A stretch of DNA of 64,000 nucleotides from an uncultured Ruminococcus sp. (GTDB lineage Bacteria > Bacillota > Clostridia > Lachnospirales > Lachnospiraceae). Below are positions 51,014 to 58,871 of this stretch, one piece after another. Under the pieces are notes generated by a model that was given only the letters and a program-made list of their open reading frames with translations, ran no database searches and was not told the origin of the DNA. Each line of letters starts with the position of its first letter. Position 1 is the stretch's first letter. The stretch covers positions 176,501-240,500 of the forward strand of contig FMEL01000004.1 of the NCBI GenBank assembly GCA_900066355.1. The letters are read 5' to 3'. The position numbers and the translations under genes were made by a program.

Positions 51014-51666
51014 AGAAAGAAGTAAAAATATGTATGCCATATTATAAAATTGCATATTCAATCGCTTTTGTTGTGATATTGAGTGCAATCCAGCCTGTTG
51101 TATATGCGAATGAAATCGGGCAGGCAGTAGAAAGAGCTGTTTCGCTTCTGGCAGTCGTTTTCTGTGCAGATACTTATCTGGTGGAAGTGCAGAGCAAACG
51201 CTCGGAAGTATTCTGCCTTTATAATCTAAAAAAGCAGGCAGGGGTAGTTTATAAAAGACTATTTGTGCAGGTAGCTTATCTGATTGGAATCAGTTTGTTG
51301 GCATATGGACTCTTTTATTGGCAGAAACCGGTGAATCTGACAGAAGAATTAGATGGCGGTGCCTTGTTTGGAATTTATTGTATTGCGATTCCCGGAACTG
51401 TTTTGTTTTGGAGTGTGCTTTCCGTAACTGTCAGCAATCTGGTTCGAAACAGATGGATTGGTATGGGTGTCGTGCTGCTTTTCTGGTTTTTCTCTATTTC
51501 CGGAAAGGCAACTCAGTTTTTGAAAAACTGGGGACCATTTTCCTACGGAACTTGTGATTTCGGTAAGCTGACAGAGTGGAGATGGCTTGGCGGGAAGGTG
51601 CTGTGCGTGGTATTTGCGGGGATGATGCTTGCATTTGTTCCTAAGATATTAAAGAAGAGAGGGTAA
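51010..51666 (+). CDS. second ABC transporter permease
   Basis: A TTG at 51010 follows AGGAGGAG; the longer frame is inside the first permease. The 218-residue protein has six predicted membrane helices, without recognised motifs. It precedes the ATPase gene by 4 nt, so the three make one transporter. Confidence 0.72.
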   Translation: MKKEVKICMPYYKIAYSIAFVVILSAIQPVVYANEIGQAVERAVSLLAVVFCADTYLVEVQSKRSEVFCLYNLKKQAGVVYKRLFVQVAYLIGISLLAYGLFYWQKPVNLTEELDGGALFGIYCIAIPGTVLFWSVLSVTVSNLVRNRWIGMGVVLLFWFFSISGKATQFLKNWGPFSYGTCDFGKLTEWRWLGGKVLCVVFAGMMLAFVPKILKKRG

Positions 51667-51670
51667 GATT

Positions 51671-52543
51671 ATGAGTATAAGAATAGACGATTTAACAGTA
51701 ACATTTAAAAATGGAGTGACAGCGGTAGATCATGTGGATCTGGAAATCCCACATGGGATATTTGGTCTGTTAGGTGAAAATGGTGCAGGAAAAACAACGT
51801 TGATGCGGGTGCTTACAACGGTGCTTGCACCCACAAGTGGAAAAGTTCTGTTAGATGGTACGCTATATTGCGAAGCAAATTACGAAAAGATACAGAAAAA
51901 GATTGGGTATCTGCCACAGGAAATTGATCTGTATCCGTCTTTGACTGTTCGAGAATGTCTGGAGTATATGGGAGATCTGGCTGGAATTGAGAAAAGAGAA
52001 AGCAAGAAAAGGATTGATTACTATCTGGAGAAGACCAGTCTTGCAGACCATCAGAAAAAGAAAATGCGGCAGCTTTCAGGTGGAATGAAGCGAAGAGTTG
52101 GATTAGTGCAGGCATTACTCCATGAGCCGGATTTTTTAATTGTGGATGAACCAACAACAGGGCTCGATCCGGAGGAACGCATCCGTATCCGTAATTTACT
52201 GGTAGATTTTGCAGAAGAACGCACCGTATTATTTTCAACGCATGTGGTGGAGGATCTGATGGCAACCTGTAATCAGCTTGCGGTTATGAAAAAAGGTAGA
52301 TTCCTTTATACAGGAACAATGAGGGAATTATTGAATAAGGCAAGAGGGCATGTATGGGAATGCTGTACAGAGGACGAAAGCCTTGCAAGAGAATTAGAAA
52401 GAAAATATCATATTTCCAGTAAGCAGTATACGGAGGAAGGAATTAGATTAAGACTGTTAGGGGAGAATATGCCGTCAGAAAGTGGATGTATAGCTTGTGA
52501 CGTAACTTTGGAAGATGCATATATCTATGTAACCAATCGATAA
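51671..52543 (+). CDS. ABC transporter ATP-binding protein
   Basis: The 290-residue protein has Walker A GENGAGKTT (about 36-44), Q-loop YLPQEIDL, signature LSGGMKRRVGL, Walker B FLIVDEPTTGLDPEE and the H-loop STHVVEDL. It is the CcmA/BcrA export type. With the two permeases and the two-component system it forms a sensing-and-export module for an antimicrobial peptide or similar compound. Confidence 0.93.
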   Translation: MSIRIDDLTVTFKNGVTAVDHVDLEIPHGIFGLLGENGAGKTTLMRVLTTVLAPTSGKVLLDGTLYCEANYEKIQKKIGYLPQEIDLYPSLTVRECLEYMGDLAGIEKRESKKRIDYYLEKTSLADHQKKKMRQLSGGMKRRVGLVQALLHEPDFLIVDEPTTGLDPEERIRIRNLLVDFAEERTVLFSTHVVEDLMATCNQLAVMKKGRFLYTGTMRELLNKARGHVWECCTEDESLARELERKYHISSKQYTEEGIRLRLLGENMPSESGCIACDVTLEDAYIYVTNR

Positions 52544-52605
52544 ACATTGTTAATGAGGAGTGAAAGCTAAATGCTAAGAAAAGCAGGTGATGTTATGGGA
52601 AAGTG

Positions 52606-53007
52606 ATGATTCTTACCATTTCTGATTCCGAAGAGGGAATCCTGAATAAAATTAAATCAGTTCTAGCCTGCGAAAGTACGTTAGAAGTTATGGAGATTAC
52701 AAATTCTGAAAAGTTGACATTCCAAGGTTTGGAAATAGACCAGCTTCAGCGGAGCGTAATCAAAGATGGTAAGGTTGTGGAACTTACCAGACATGAATAT
52801 GACCTGCTTTTTTATCTGGCCTTATCCCCCAATCGGGTATTTACAAAAGAACAGATTTACCAGCATATTTATGAGGATGTGGAGTCAGAAGTGGATAACC
52901 GTGTCTATGGGTTAGTCAAGAATCTGAGAAAGAAAATAGAAGAAAATCCGGAAGAACCGCACTACATAGAAACGATACGTGGTGTAGGCTACCGTTTTCG
53001 GGCATAA
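52606..53007 (+). CDS. standalone winged-helix regulator with short N-terminal domain
   Basis: The 133-residue protein has about 45 N-terminal residues (MILTISDSEEGILNKIKSVL) that look like a truncated receiver without phospho-acceptor site. A full OmpR-type winged helix follows (LTRHEYDLLFYLALSPNRVFTKEQIYQHIYE.., ending GVGYRFRA). GTG at 52603 or ATG at 52606 could serve as start. It may act without phosphorylation. Its C-terminal half plus the following hairpin duplicates the region at 47755-47946. Confidence 0.65.
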   Translation: MILTISDSEEGILNKIKSVLACESTLEVMEITNSEKLTFQGLEIDQLQRSVIKDGKVVELTRHEYDLLFYLALSPNRVFTKEQIYQHIYEDVESEVDNRVYGLVKNLRKKIEENPEEPHYIETIRGVGYRFRA

Positions 53008-53010
53008 AAA

Positions 53011-53032
53011 GAGCCGTCCGATTGGGCGGCTC
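53011..53032. terminator. bidirectional GAGCCGTCC hairpin (copy 3)
   Basis: GAGCCGTCC pairs with GGGCGGCTC between the winged-helix gene and the convergent end of the long minus-strand operon. The minus strand reads TTTTT after the stem, so it ends that operon. Confidence 0.8.
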
Positions 53033-53039
53033 GAAGTAT

Positions 53040-53324
53040 TTAAACAGCAGTTTTCTTCACTGCCTGTTTATAGTTACCGGTAGCATCGTAATCTCCAGAG
53101 AGGAGCAGATTCTGGCGAAATTGCTCCAGTTTGATCTTGAAGCGTTTCCCATCCTCAACAGTCGTAAGCATGGTAAGAGCTTCTAGCATTCCCTGAATAT
53201 ATCCGGTTAGCAGGTAATATCTGCAGGGTTCTTCCGATGGTGAGATATTGGACAGGGTTTCTTCCAGATGTTCCTGACGTTCCCTGAGCCATGCATCCCA
53301 GACATCCAGTTCCAAATCAGTCAT
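53040..53324 (-). CDS. hypothetical 94-aa ICE protein, last gene of the ssB operon
   Basis: This small helical protein (MTDLELDVWDAWLRERQEHLEETLSNISPSEE, then YYLLTGYIQGMLEAL) has a GGAGG ribosome site. It ends 8 bp from a bidirectional terminator. No family is recognised. Confidence 0.55.
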   Translation of the reverse strand: MTDLELDVWDAWLRERQEHLEETLSNISPSEEPCRYYLLTGYIQGMLEALTMLTTVEDGKRFKIKLEQFRQNLLLSGDYDATGNYKQAVKKTAV

Positions 53325-53379
53325 GGTGTTCCTCCTTTAAATCTGATGATAATCGTCTTTGGTGTGGAGGGGAGAAGTT

Positions 53380-53988
53380 TCATGCACAAGCATTTTTCTG
53401 CTCCAGATCCAAATATGGATTTGTAAATTCAAAAATAATAAGTTCATCCGCATCGAACATGAGCTCCAACTCTTTTAGTGTAGCTGCTGGATATCCGCAA
53501 TCTCTGAATCGTTCTAATACGTCTGTTTCCGTTTCAAATGGTTCACCGTCTTCCAGCTTTTCTCCGATTATTAAGCCACATGGAGTCAATAGGCTTTCTT
53601 CATATAAGCGGACACAATATCGGTCAGGGAAAAATAGGTGTGCTTCATCCGTGTTATAATAAATTCGTTCTCCAGGTTCTATGCTTTGCATCACAAAGGG
53701 AACATGATATGCAGCGGCTATCGCCTGATATGCTTCATAAAGTGGAGTCCATGCTGTCTCTAAAGAAAGTAGAATATACGTATCATTCCATTCCATGTAG
53801 CTGACATTTCCACGAAGAGATATTCCGGTGGAATCTATTTTCTTGTGGGAAAATAAATTGCCAATCCAGCATAAATCAGGATTCTGGTTCAGAATGATGT
53901 AGGTTTCCAGGTCCTCCCACAAGTCATATAGTCCTTCCGGATTTCCTTCTGTATAAAAGATCACATCATCACAGCAGATATTTGCCAT
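53380..53988 (-). CDS. hypothetical protein, YubB/Api92-like ferredoxin-fold candidate
   Basis: The 202-residue protein begins MANICCDDVIFYTEGNPEGLYDLWEDLET and contains WTPLYEAYQAIAAAYHV, a pattern like plasmid YubB (DUF1281) proteins with a ferredoxin-like fold. It overlaps the upstream gene by 1 nt (TAATG). Function is unknown. Confidence 0.55.
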   Translation of the reverse strand: MANICCDDVIFYTEGNPEGLYDLWEDLETYIILNQNPDLCWIGNLFSHKKIDSTGISLRGNVSYMEWNDTYILLSLETAWTPLYEAYQAIAAAYHVPFVMQSIEPGERIYYNTDEAHLFFPDRYCVRLYEESLLTPCGLIIGEKLEDGEPFETETDVLERFRDCGYPAATLKELELMFDADELIIFEFTNPYLDLEQKNACA

Positions 53989-54365
53989 TACACATCCACC
54001 TCCGTTCCAAAAGTTTCACCCATATTCTGGTTGGAAACCGTAAGGTTTACAGGGGATAAGGTGCCAGAGGCAAGCCATTGTTCGATTGCATCAATTACCT
54101 GCTCCAGCGTGTCGTTATAAGCCACATTGCAGTCTTCCAGTCGGAGAAACTGCAGGTATGCTTCATGAAGAAGGCTTGGATCATCACGCAGCGTTTCATA
54201 TGGAAGGTTGCAGAGTCCGATTCTTTCCTCCAGACGTTCCATGGAGCGGCGGATGAAGTCGCAGGAAATAAATTGTTCCCGGTAGATGTTATAAGCAGTT
54301 TCAAGCTGGTCATAGGTCAAAATAAATGAGACTTTCTCGCAAGGATTAGATGGTTGTTCTTTCAT
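53988..54365 (-). CDS. hypothetical 125-aa ICE protein
   Basis: The ATG at 54365 has GGAGGAATTTACC upstream. The protein is acidic and helical, with no motif I recognise. It overlaps both neighbours, so it is co-translated with them. Confidence 0.55.
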   Translation of the reverse strand: MKEQPSNPCEKVSFILTYDQLETAYNIYREQFISCDFIRRSMERLEERIGLCNLPYETLRDDPSLLHEAYLQFLRLEDCNVAYNDTLEQVIDAIEQWLASGTLSPVNLTVSNQNMGETFGTEVDV

Positions 54366-54939
54366 GGTAAATTCCTCCATTCATACTATGATTGGCTGGT
54401 GGTACGGATTCTCTTTGTTCGGGAGTAAGATGTACCAGTAGTTTCCAGCGCAGGTCGATTTCTCGGTGAATCCAGGTATCATTTTCATAAACTTCATGTG
54501 TCAAAAAATTGTAAATTGTCGGTTCTTTTTCTATATCATCCAGATCTGCGACCAGACAAGTTGCCTGATTCACATAGGGCCAGAGTGCCTGTTCGACCAT
54601 ATGGCGTAGTTCCAGTATCAGAGGATATATCTGTCCTACATCATAGGTTTTGGACATGCAGGAGCTGATTTTCTTCAGCATCCCGGAAGTTTGTATCATC
54701 TGGTTGATGACGGTACATTGTTCCTCCACATCTGCATCCGGATTCAGGACCAGCCGGTGGAGCAGCACAGATTTTGCATAGGCAGAAGCGGTCAGGTTGA
54801 TGTTTCTGACCAGTTCTTCATACGGCTGCTTATACTGTGTCTTCAGCACTTCCAGAGGCACATGTTCCCGGTTCTTCTTTAAGGTGGAGAGGAGCCCCGA
54901 AAGGCAGCTCTCCAGTTCTTCCATTCTTGTCAAGCACAC
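54346..54939 (-). CDS. hypothetical helical ICE protein (197 aa)
   Basis: This 197-residue all-helical protein (ELESCLSGLLSTLKKNREHVPLEV.., VNQATCLVADLDDIEKEP) has no recognisable family. Its start overlaps the end of the upstream gene and its stop lies inside the next gene. It belongs to the long ssB operon. Confidence 0.55.
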   Translation of the reverse strand: MCLTRMEELESCLSGLLSTLKKNREHVPLEVLKTQYKQPYEELVRNINLTASAYAKSVLLHRLVLNPDADVEEQCTVINQMIQTSGMLKKISSCMSKTYDVGQIYPLILELRHMVEQALWPYVNQATCLVADLDDIEKEPTIYNFLTHEVYENDTWIHREIDLRWKLLVHLTPEQRESVPPANHSMNGGIYHERTTI

Positions 54940-55178
54940 ATCGCCTCCAGCTCCATCGGAACACGGGTGTAGCTGAGACGGTAAATACTGTTGCAGGTCT
55001 CAAATACCACACCGTTTTCGGATACTTCCAGAATACTCTGCACCGGACTGGTAGCAAAGGTCTGGTTATAACTATAGATCCACGCCCGTTCTCCCAGATG
55101 GAGGGGCAGGGACAGGATTCCGGTGAGGACATATTCTTTCTTTTGGGTGGTGTGTAAGGTTATATTTGTATTCTTCAT
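54930..55178 (-). CDS. hypothetical small beta-rich protein
   Basis: I use the ATG at 55178 (AAAGGAGCG upstream), giving 82 residues. The protein looks beta-rich (ITLHTTQKKEYVLTGILSLPLHLGERAWIYSYN). No family is recognised. It is 19 bp from the SpoVT-like gene. Confidence 0.5.
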   Translation of the reverse strand: MKNTNITLHTTQKKEYVLTGILSLPLHLGERAWIYSYNQTFATSPVQSILEVSENGVVFETCNSIYRLSYTRVPMELEAMCA

Positions 55179-55197
55179 TGATTTCACGCTCCTTTCC

Positions 55198-55716
55198 TTA
55201 CTTAATTTTGTTTGCAATTACGGCAGCGACCAGTTTAGCGCATCCCAATTCCATCTCGGATAAATGCTGTCCGGTTCTGGAACAGAGAAGAAGTGCCAGC
55301 GGCTCTCTGTCTTCCCTTAAAATCGGGAAAAAAGCACAAACCGGTTGACGGGTGTTGGATACCGGGTAGACAGGGCAGTTCTCAGCAGAGATCAGTTCCT
55401 GGCCGTCCGCAACCAATTCGGCGAGTTCTTCTGTAACGGGAGTGCCTTCCGGAAGATAGATGCCCGCAGATACGAGTATGTGAGCCTCACTGCAAATTGC
55501 GATACCACAGTGGATGACACTGTAGAGGACGGAAAGATAGGAAGCCATTTCCTCTTTTCCGTTTAAGTGGGTAGGGCATTTGCGTAAAAGCAGCTCCATT
55601 CCCACATTTTCCAGTTCCAGTGCATCTCCGTCTGAGAGCTTCATTTGTTTCCGGATTTCTGCAGGGATGACGATACGCCCCTGAGAGTCCATGGTCCGGA
55701 TGAGTGCAATATTCAT
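55198..55716 (-). CDS. SpoVT/AbrB-like transcription factor
   Basis: The 172-residue protein has an AbrB swapped-hairpin domain at the N-terminus (TMDSQGRIVIPAEIRKQMKLSDGDALEL). A GAF-like C-terminal domain follows (about 55-170), as in SpoVT of spore formers. An element-borne SpoVT-like regulator could tie ICE activity to host developmental state. The host SpoVT should be chromosomal elsewhere. Confidence 0.85.
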   Translation of the reverse strand: MNIALIRTMDSQGRIVIPAEIRKQMKLSDGDALELENVGMELLLRKCPTHLNGKEEMASYLSVLYSVIHCGIAICSEAHILVSAGIYLPEGTPVTEELAELVADGQELISAENCPVYPVSNTRQPVCAFFPILREDREPLALLLCSRTGQHLSEMELGCAKLVAAVIANKIK

Positions 55717-55778
55717 AACTAAAGTCTCCTTTCTTAAAAAGAGGAGAAGCAGTAAAGTACCGCTTCTCTTCTGAAAAT

Positions 55779-56465
55779 TTAGGCAGCGTAAGGCGGAGCC
55801 TGTGCTGTCTGTTGCATTTGACTGTTCTGCTGGTCTGCCAGCATCCGTTTTCCGTTATTGATCAGTGATGCAGCAATCACCGTTTCCCAGTTGGAAATAT
55901 AGGAATCCGTCCGCTTCAGAAGCGTGAACAGATCCATGTCGGTAAGCTGGATGGCTGTCGTCTTTTCGGACTGGAAGCTGCGTGGCTGCATGTAGGAACC
56001 ACCGTTCTTATTCTGTGCTTTGATGCCTTTCCCATTTACAATCTGGATTTTCCATGGGCTTTTCATAGGCTGCCCTTTGGAATCATAGGGATGTCTGGAG
56101 ATATAAAACATCTGGGCTGTGGAATAACCGTTCTGATCGGGATTGCCGTAGATCTTGCTCTGGCTCCATTCAAATTCCTGAAAACCGGAAGTGATCCGGG
56201 TTAAGAGGAACTGGATCTGTTCCGGTGCCAGGTTGAAACGGGTGATGATATTCCGGTCTCCGGTACCGTTGGAATAATCCTGAATGGTGATGCAGATTAA
56301 AGAATGTACTTTATGCCCGTTTTCCTGATATTCCCCTTTGGCATGTAGCTGTGCATAGTTGCCGAGTGGTGCGTAGCGGAGCCGGTCATAAAAGGCAATG
56401 AGTGCCCGGTCATTCTGGATCTTGCAGATCTGGTCGGTAATCCGGTTTTGATAAGTTTCATTCAT
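55779..56465 (-). CDS. conserved ICE protein of unknown function (228 aa)
   Basis: The protein has a mixed alpha/beta core (LICITIQDYSNGTGDRNIITRFNLAPEQIQFLLTRI, WKIQIVNGKGIKAQNKNGG) and a Gln-rich tail. No family is recognised. It lies 16 bp after the VWA gene, and the packing suggests the same complex or process. Confidence 0.6.
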   Translation of the reverse strand: MNETYQNRITDQICKIQNDRALIAFYDRLRYAPLGNYAQLHAKGEYQENGHKVHSLICITIQDYSNGTGDRNIITRFNLAPEQIQFLLTRITSGFQEFEWSQSKIYGNPDQNGYSTAQMFYISRHPYDSKGQPMKSPWKIQIVNGKGIKAQNKNGGSYMQPRSFQSEKTTAIQLTDMDLFTLLKRTDSYISNWETVIAASLINNGKRMLADQQNSQMQQTAQAPPYAA

Positions 56466-56481
56466 GAGTATTCACCTTCCT

Positions 56482-58599
56482 TTATTTGAGATGCTGTTTG
56501 ACAAGCTGTGCCATATTCTTTGGAAGCTCTTCCAGTTTCGTGATATCCAGGAATCCGTCCTTGTAAATCCTGCGGATATTTTCCTTATCGTCACCAATGG
56601 CAGCCGCAAACAGGATGACATCCCGTTTTTCGTATTCTTTCTTGATGCCCCGCAGATCTGCCTCTGCTTCCGTTCCGCTGTAGCCGTAATCGGCTGGCTG
56701 ACCGTCAGAAATCAGGATCAGCAGCTTCTGAAGCTCCGGGCGTGTGCACAAATGCTCTGCTACGAAGCGGAGAGCTGCGCCGTCCCGGTTCCCGTTGCGG
56801 TCGCACATATCCATCAGCCGGTAACAGTCCTCATTGTCCACAGAATCAAATTCTGCATAGGAGTAAAGAGCAACGCCGCCTGCATCCGTGGAATGCCCGT
56901 AAATGGTGATAGGGATACCGAGGCTTTTACAGAAATCATAAAGGACAATGGCAGTCTTTCTTGCATGTGTCATCCGGTCACCCCAACCCATCGAACCACT
57001 CTCGTCAATCAGGAGGGCAACAGCCAGACGTTTTTCCTCTCCTGGAAGTCTGGTTCTGGTAAAGATGGTTCCGTCTGTCTTATAGAGAGCATGGGAGTCC
57101 AGACGTTTTCCAAACAGGAGATTCTTCTGCTTTCCGCCTTGCTGTTCTTCTTTCAAAAGCGGCAGGATGGTGCTTTGCAGCTTTTTGGAAGCCCGCAGGA
57201 GCGGGGGAGCAACTGTCTGGTATTCATTCTTCAGGTAATCGGAAACACTGGTCAGGCGATGGATGGTAACATGGATGCCTGCATGGGCATTGCCGTAATG
57301 AATATCATTGGCTGTTTTCTGCAGTTCCTCGGTCAGTTCCGTCTGACAGTCTTCCTGCACCTTTTCTGCAGCCACATCGTTCAAGATCCGGAACAGATCC
57401 TCTGCAGCATGCTCATAGCCGCTGCCCTGATACTGACTGACATAAGTGACGCCGGGGTTGTTTTCATCCAGAATGGTATTGGTCTTTGTAAGAGCGATGC
57501 GCCCGCCTTCTTCCGAAAGCACCTGTTTGGCTTCCTCTATAGCATCCTCTTTGGTACGTGGACCGGAAGGAGCATTGCCCTCATCATTCCCGCTTCCTTT
57601 TGGGGAAGCTGGTTTGATATTCTTTGGAATGGCACCGCTTTTTCCGGTCGGAAGAGGAGCGCCGCTGCTGACTTCATCCCCTAGAAGATCTTCCAGAGCA
57701 TCGGCAGCGGAATCCTCGCCATGCATTTCCAATTCCTCCCGTGTTTTTTCGATGAGCGGCTGGATATAGTTCCAGGTCAGGGCTAAGAGCGCATTGGAAA
57801 CCAGCATCCGGTCAGTGCCTTTTTCCGATTCCATTGCCGTATCCAGAAGATCGGTACAATCGGAAATGGTATCCAGATAATCCCCCTGATAGCCGGTGGG
57901 ATTGTTGATGTTTCCGGTCCGGCAATAGGAAAGGATCAGGTTGGCAATGATGGAAAATGGCTGGTATTCTTTGTCAATTTGTTCCTGTATGGAAGGAATC
58001 TGTTCGGACATACGCAGGTTATTGAGTTCAATCCCCTGTCGGAAGGTGCCGTGGAATTCCTCACACATACGGTCTTCAATATGGATGTCTTCCAGAATGT
58101 TTTGAAAAGTTGCGGCGCATCGTGCCAGTGTCAGGCATCCGGCTTTGTCCTTTTCTTCTAACACTTCTTTGATCTCCTCCAGTGCTGTCTGATAAGCTGG
58201 AAGGGATAGCTCCGGCTCCTTCGGATAGAAGGAACCGTTTTCCAGACTCCTCAGATGAACAGCGTGGGCTGTGAAATCAGAATAGAGTAAGTGCCCCACT
58301 TCATGCCCGGTGAGCCCTGTCAGGCTCTGGGAACGTAAGAAACGGGTGGGGAAAGACTGGGTGATCGGGTTCGCTGCGTTGAGATGTACCTTATAATTGT
58401 CGGTATATGCAACGCCTGCCTGTTCGGAAATGTCCCAGTCCAGCAGTACCTGCAGTCCATACCGGTAACGTCCGGTAACGGCTCTGGCAAGGGAGGTCTG
58501 GTACTTCTGATAGGCAGCGGAGAGGAATAACTCCTCATCCGCAATGGAATCCTCTTTTGCCCGGATTAGTTTCTTTAAATTTCTTTGGCTGTGATTCAC
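56482..58599 (-). CDS. VWA-domain protein with HExxH metallopeptidase-like motif
   Basis: A GTG at 58599 starts the gene inside the XRE stop (GTGA). Of 705 residues, about 1-220 contain SLTGLTGHEVGHLLYSDF, an HExxH zinc-peptidase motif at H99-H103. An acidic low-complexity linker with PTGKSGAIPKNIKPASPKG lies near 300-360. A C-terminal VWA domain has a MIDAS DESGS at 532-536, with LISDGQPAD. VWA proteins with MoxR-type ATPases form chaperone pairs; the MoxR-type partner is encoded two genes upstream. Whether the peptidase motif is active is unknown. Confidence 0.8.
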   Translation of the reverse strand: MNHSQRNLKKLIRAKEDSIADEELFLSAAYQKYQTSLARAVTGRYRYGLQVLLDWDISEQAGVAYTDNYKVHLNAANPITQSFPTRFLRSQSLTGLTGHEVGHLLYSDFTAHAVHLRSLENGSFYPKEPELSLPAYQTALEEIKEVLEEKDKAGCLTLARCAATFQNILEDIHIEDRMCEEFHGTFRQGIELNNLRMSEQIPSIQEQIDKEYQPFSIIANLILSYCRTGNINNPTGYQGDYLDTISDCTDLLDTAMESEKGTDRMLVSNALLALTWNYIQPLIEKTREELEMHGEDSAADALEDLLGDEVSSGAPLPTGKSGAIPKNIKPASPKGSGNDEGNAPSGPRTKEDAIEEAKQVLSEEGGRIALTKTNTILDENNPGVTYVSQYQGSGYEHAAEDLFRILNDVAAEKVQEDCQTELTEELQKTANDIHYGNAHAGIHVTIHRLTSVSDYLKNEYQTVAPPLLRASKKLQSTILPLLKEEQQGGKQKNLLFGKRLDSHALYKTDGTIFTRTRLPGEEKRLAVALLIDESGSMGWGDRMTHARKTAIVLYDFCKSLGIPITIYGHSTDAGGVALYSYAEFDSVDNEDCYRLMDMCDRNGNRDGAALRFVAEHLCTRPELQKLLILISDGQPADYGYSGTEAEADLRGIKKEYEKRDVILFAAAIGDDKENIRRIYKDGFLDITKLEELPKNMAQLVKQHLK

Positions 58600-58862
58600 G
58601 TGATATTCTTCCTTTCTTTTCTTAGATTTTTTGTCAGCAGTTCCTCCATCGTGCAGCCGTAATACACAGCAAGGCGAAGGACGGCATAAGCCATCGGGGA
58701 GGAGTTTGCATTTTCATAATTCATAATGGTTTTCGGGGGAAGATTTAAGATTCTGGCAACTGCCTTTTGTGATAACTTCGGTGTTTTGGCTTGCCGGAGA
58801 TAAGACAGATTATCTGCCAGATGCTTTCGGATCTGGGCTTCTGTGAGTGCTGCTTTTCTCAT
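58596..58862 (-). CDS. XRE-family small DNA-binding protein
   Basis: The 88-residue protein has a helix-turn-helix (residues about 9-65: KHLADNLSYLRQAKTPKLSQKAVARILNLPPKTIMNYEN). It sits between the AAA ATPase gene and the VWA gene with a 9-bp gap and an overlap. A regulator or structural adaptor inside a chaperone operon is unusual. Confidence 0.78.
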   Translation of the reverse strand: MRKAALTEAQIRKHLADNLSYLRQAKTPKLSQKAVARILNLPPKTIMNYENANSSPMAYAVLRLAVYYGCTMEELLTKNLRKERKNIT

Positions 58863-58871
58863 AGGCGTGTC

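Noticed and set aside
56464..57684. Plus-strand frame of 406 codons
   Set aside because: It mirrors the VWA gene. Composition and lack of a start signal mark it as a shadow.
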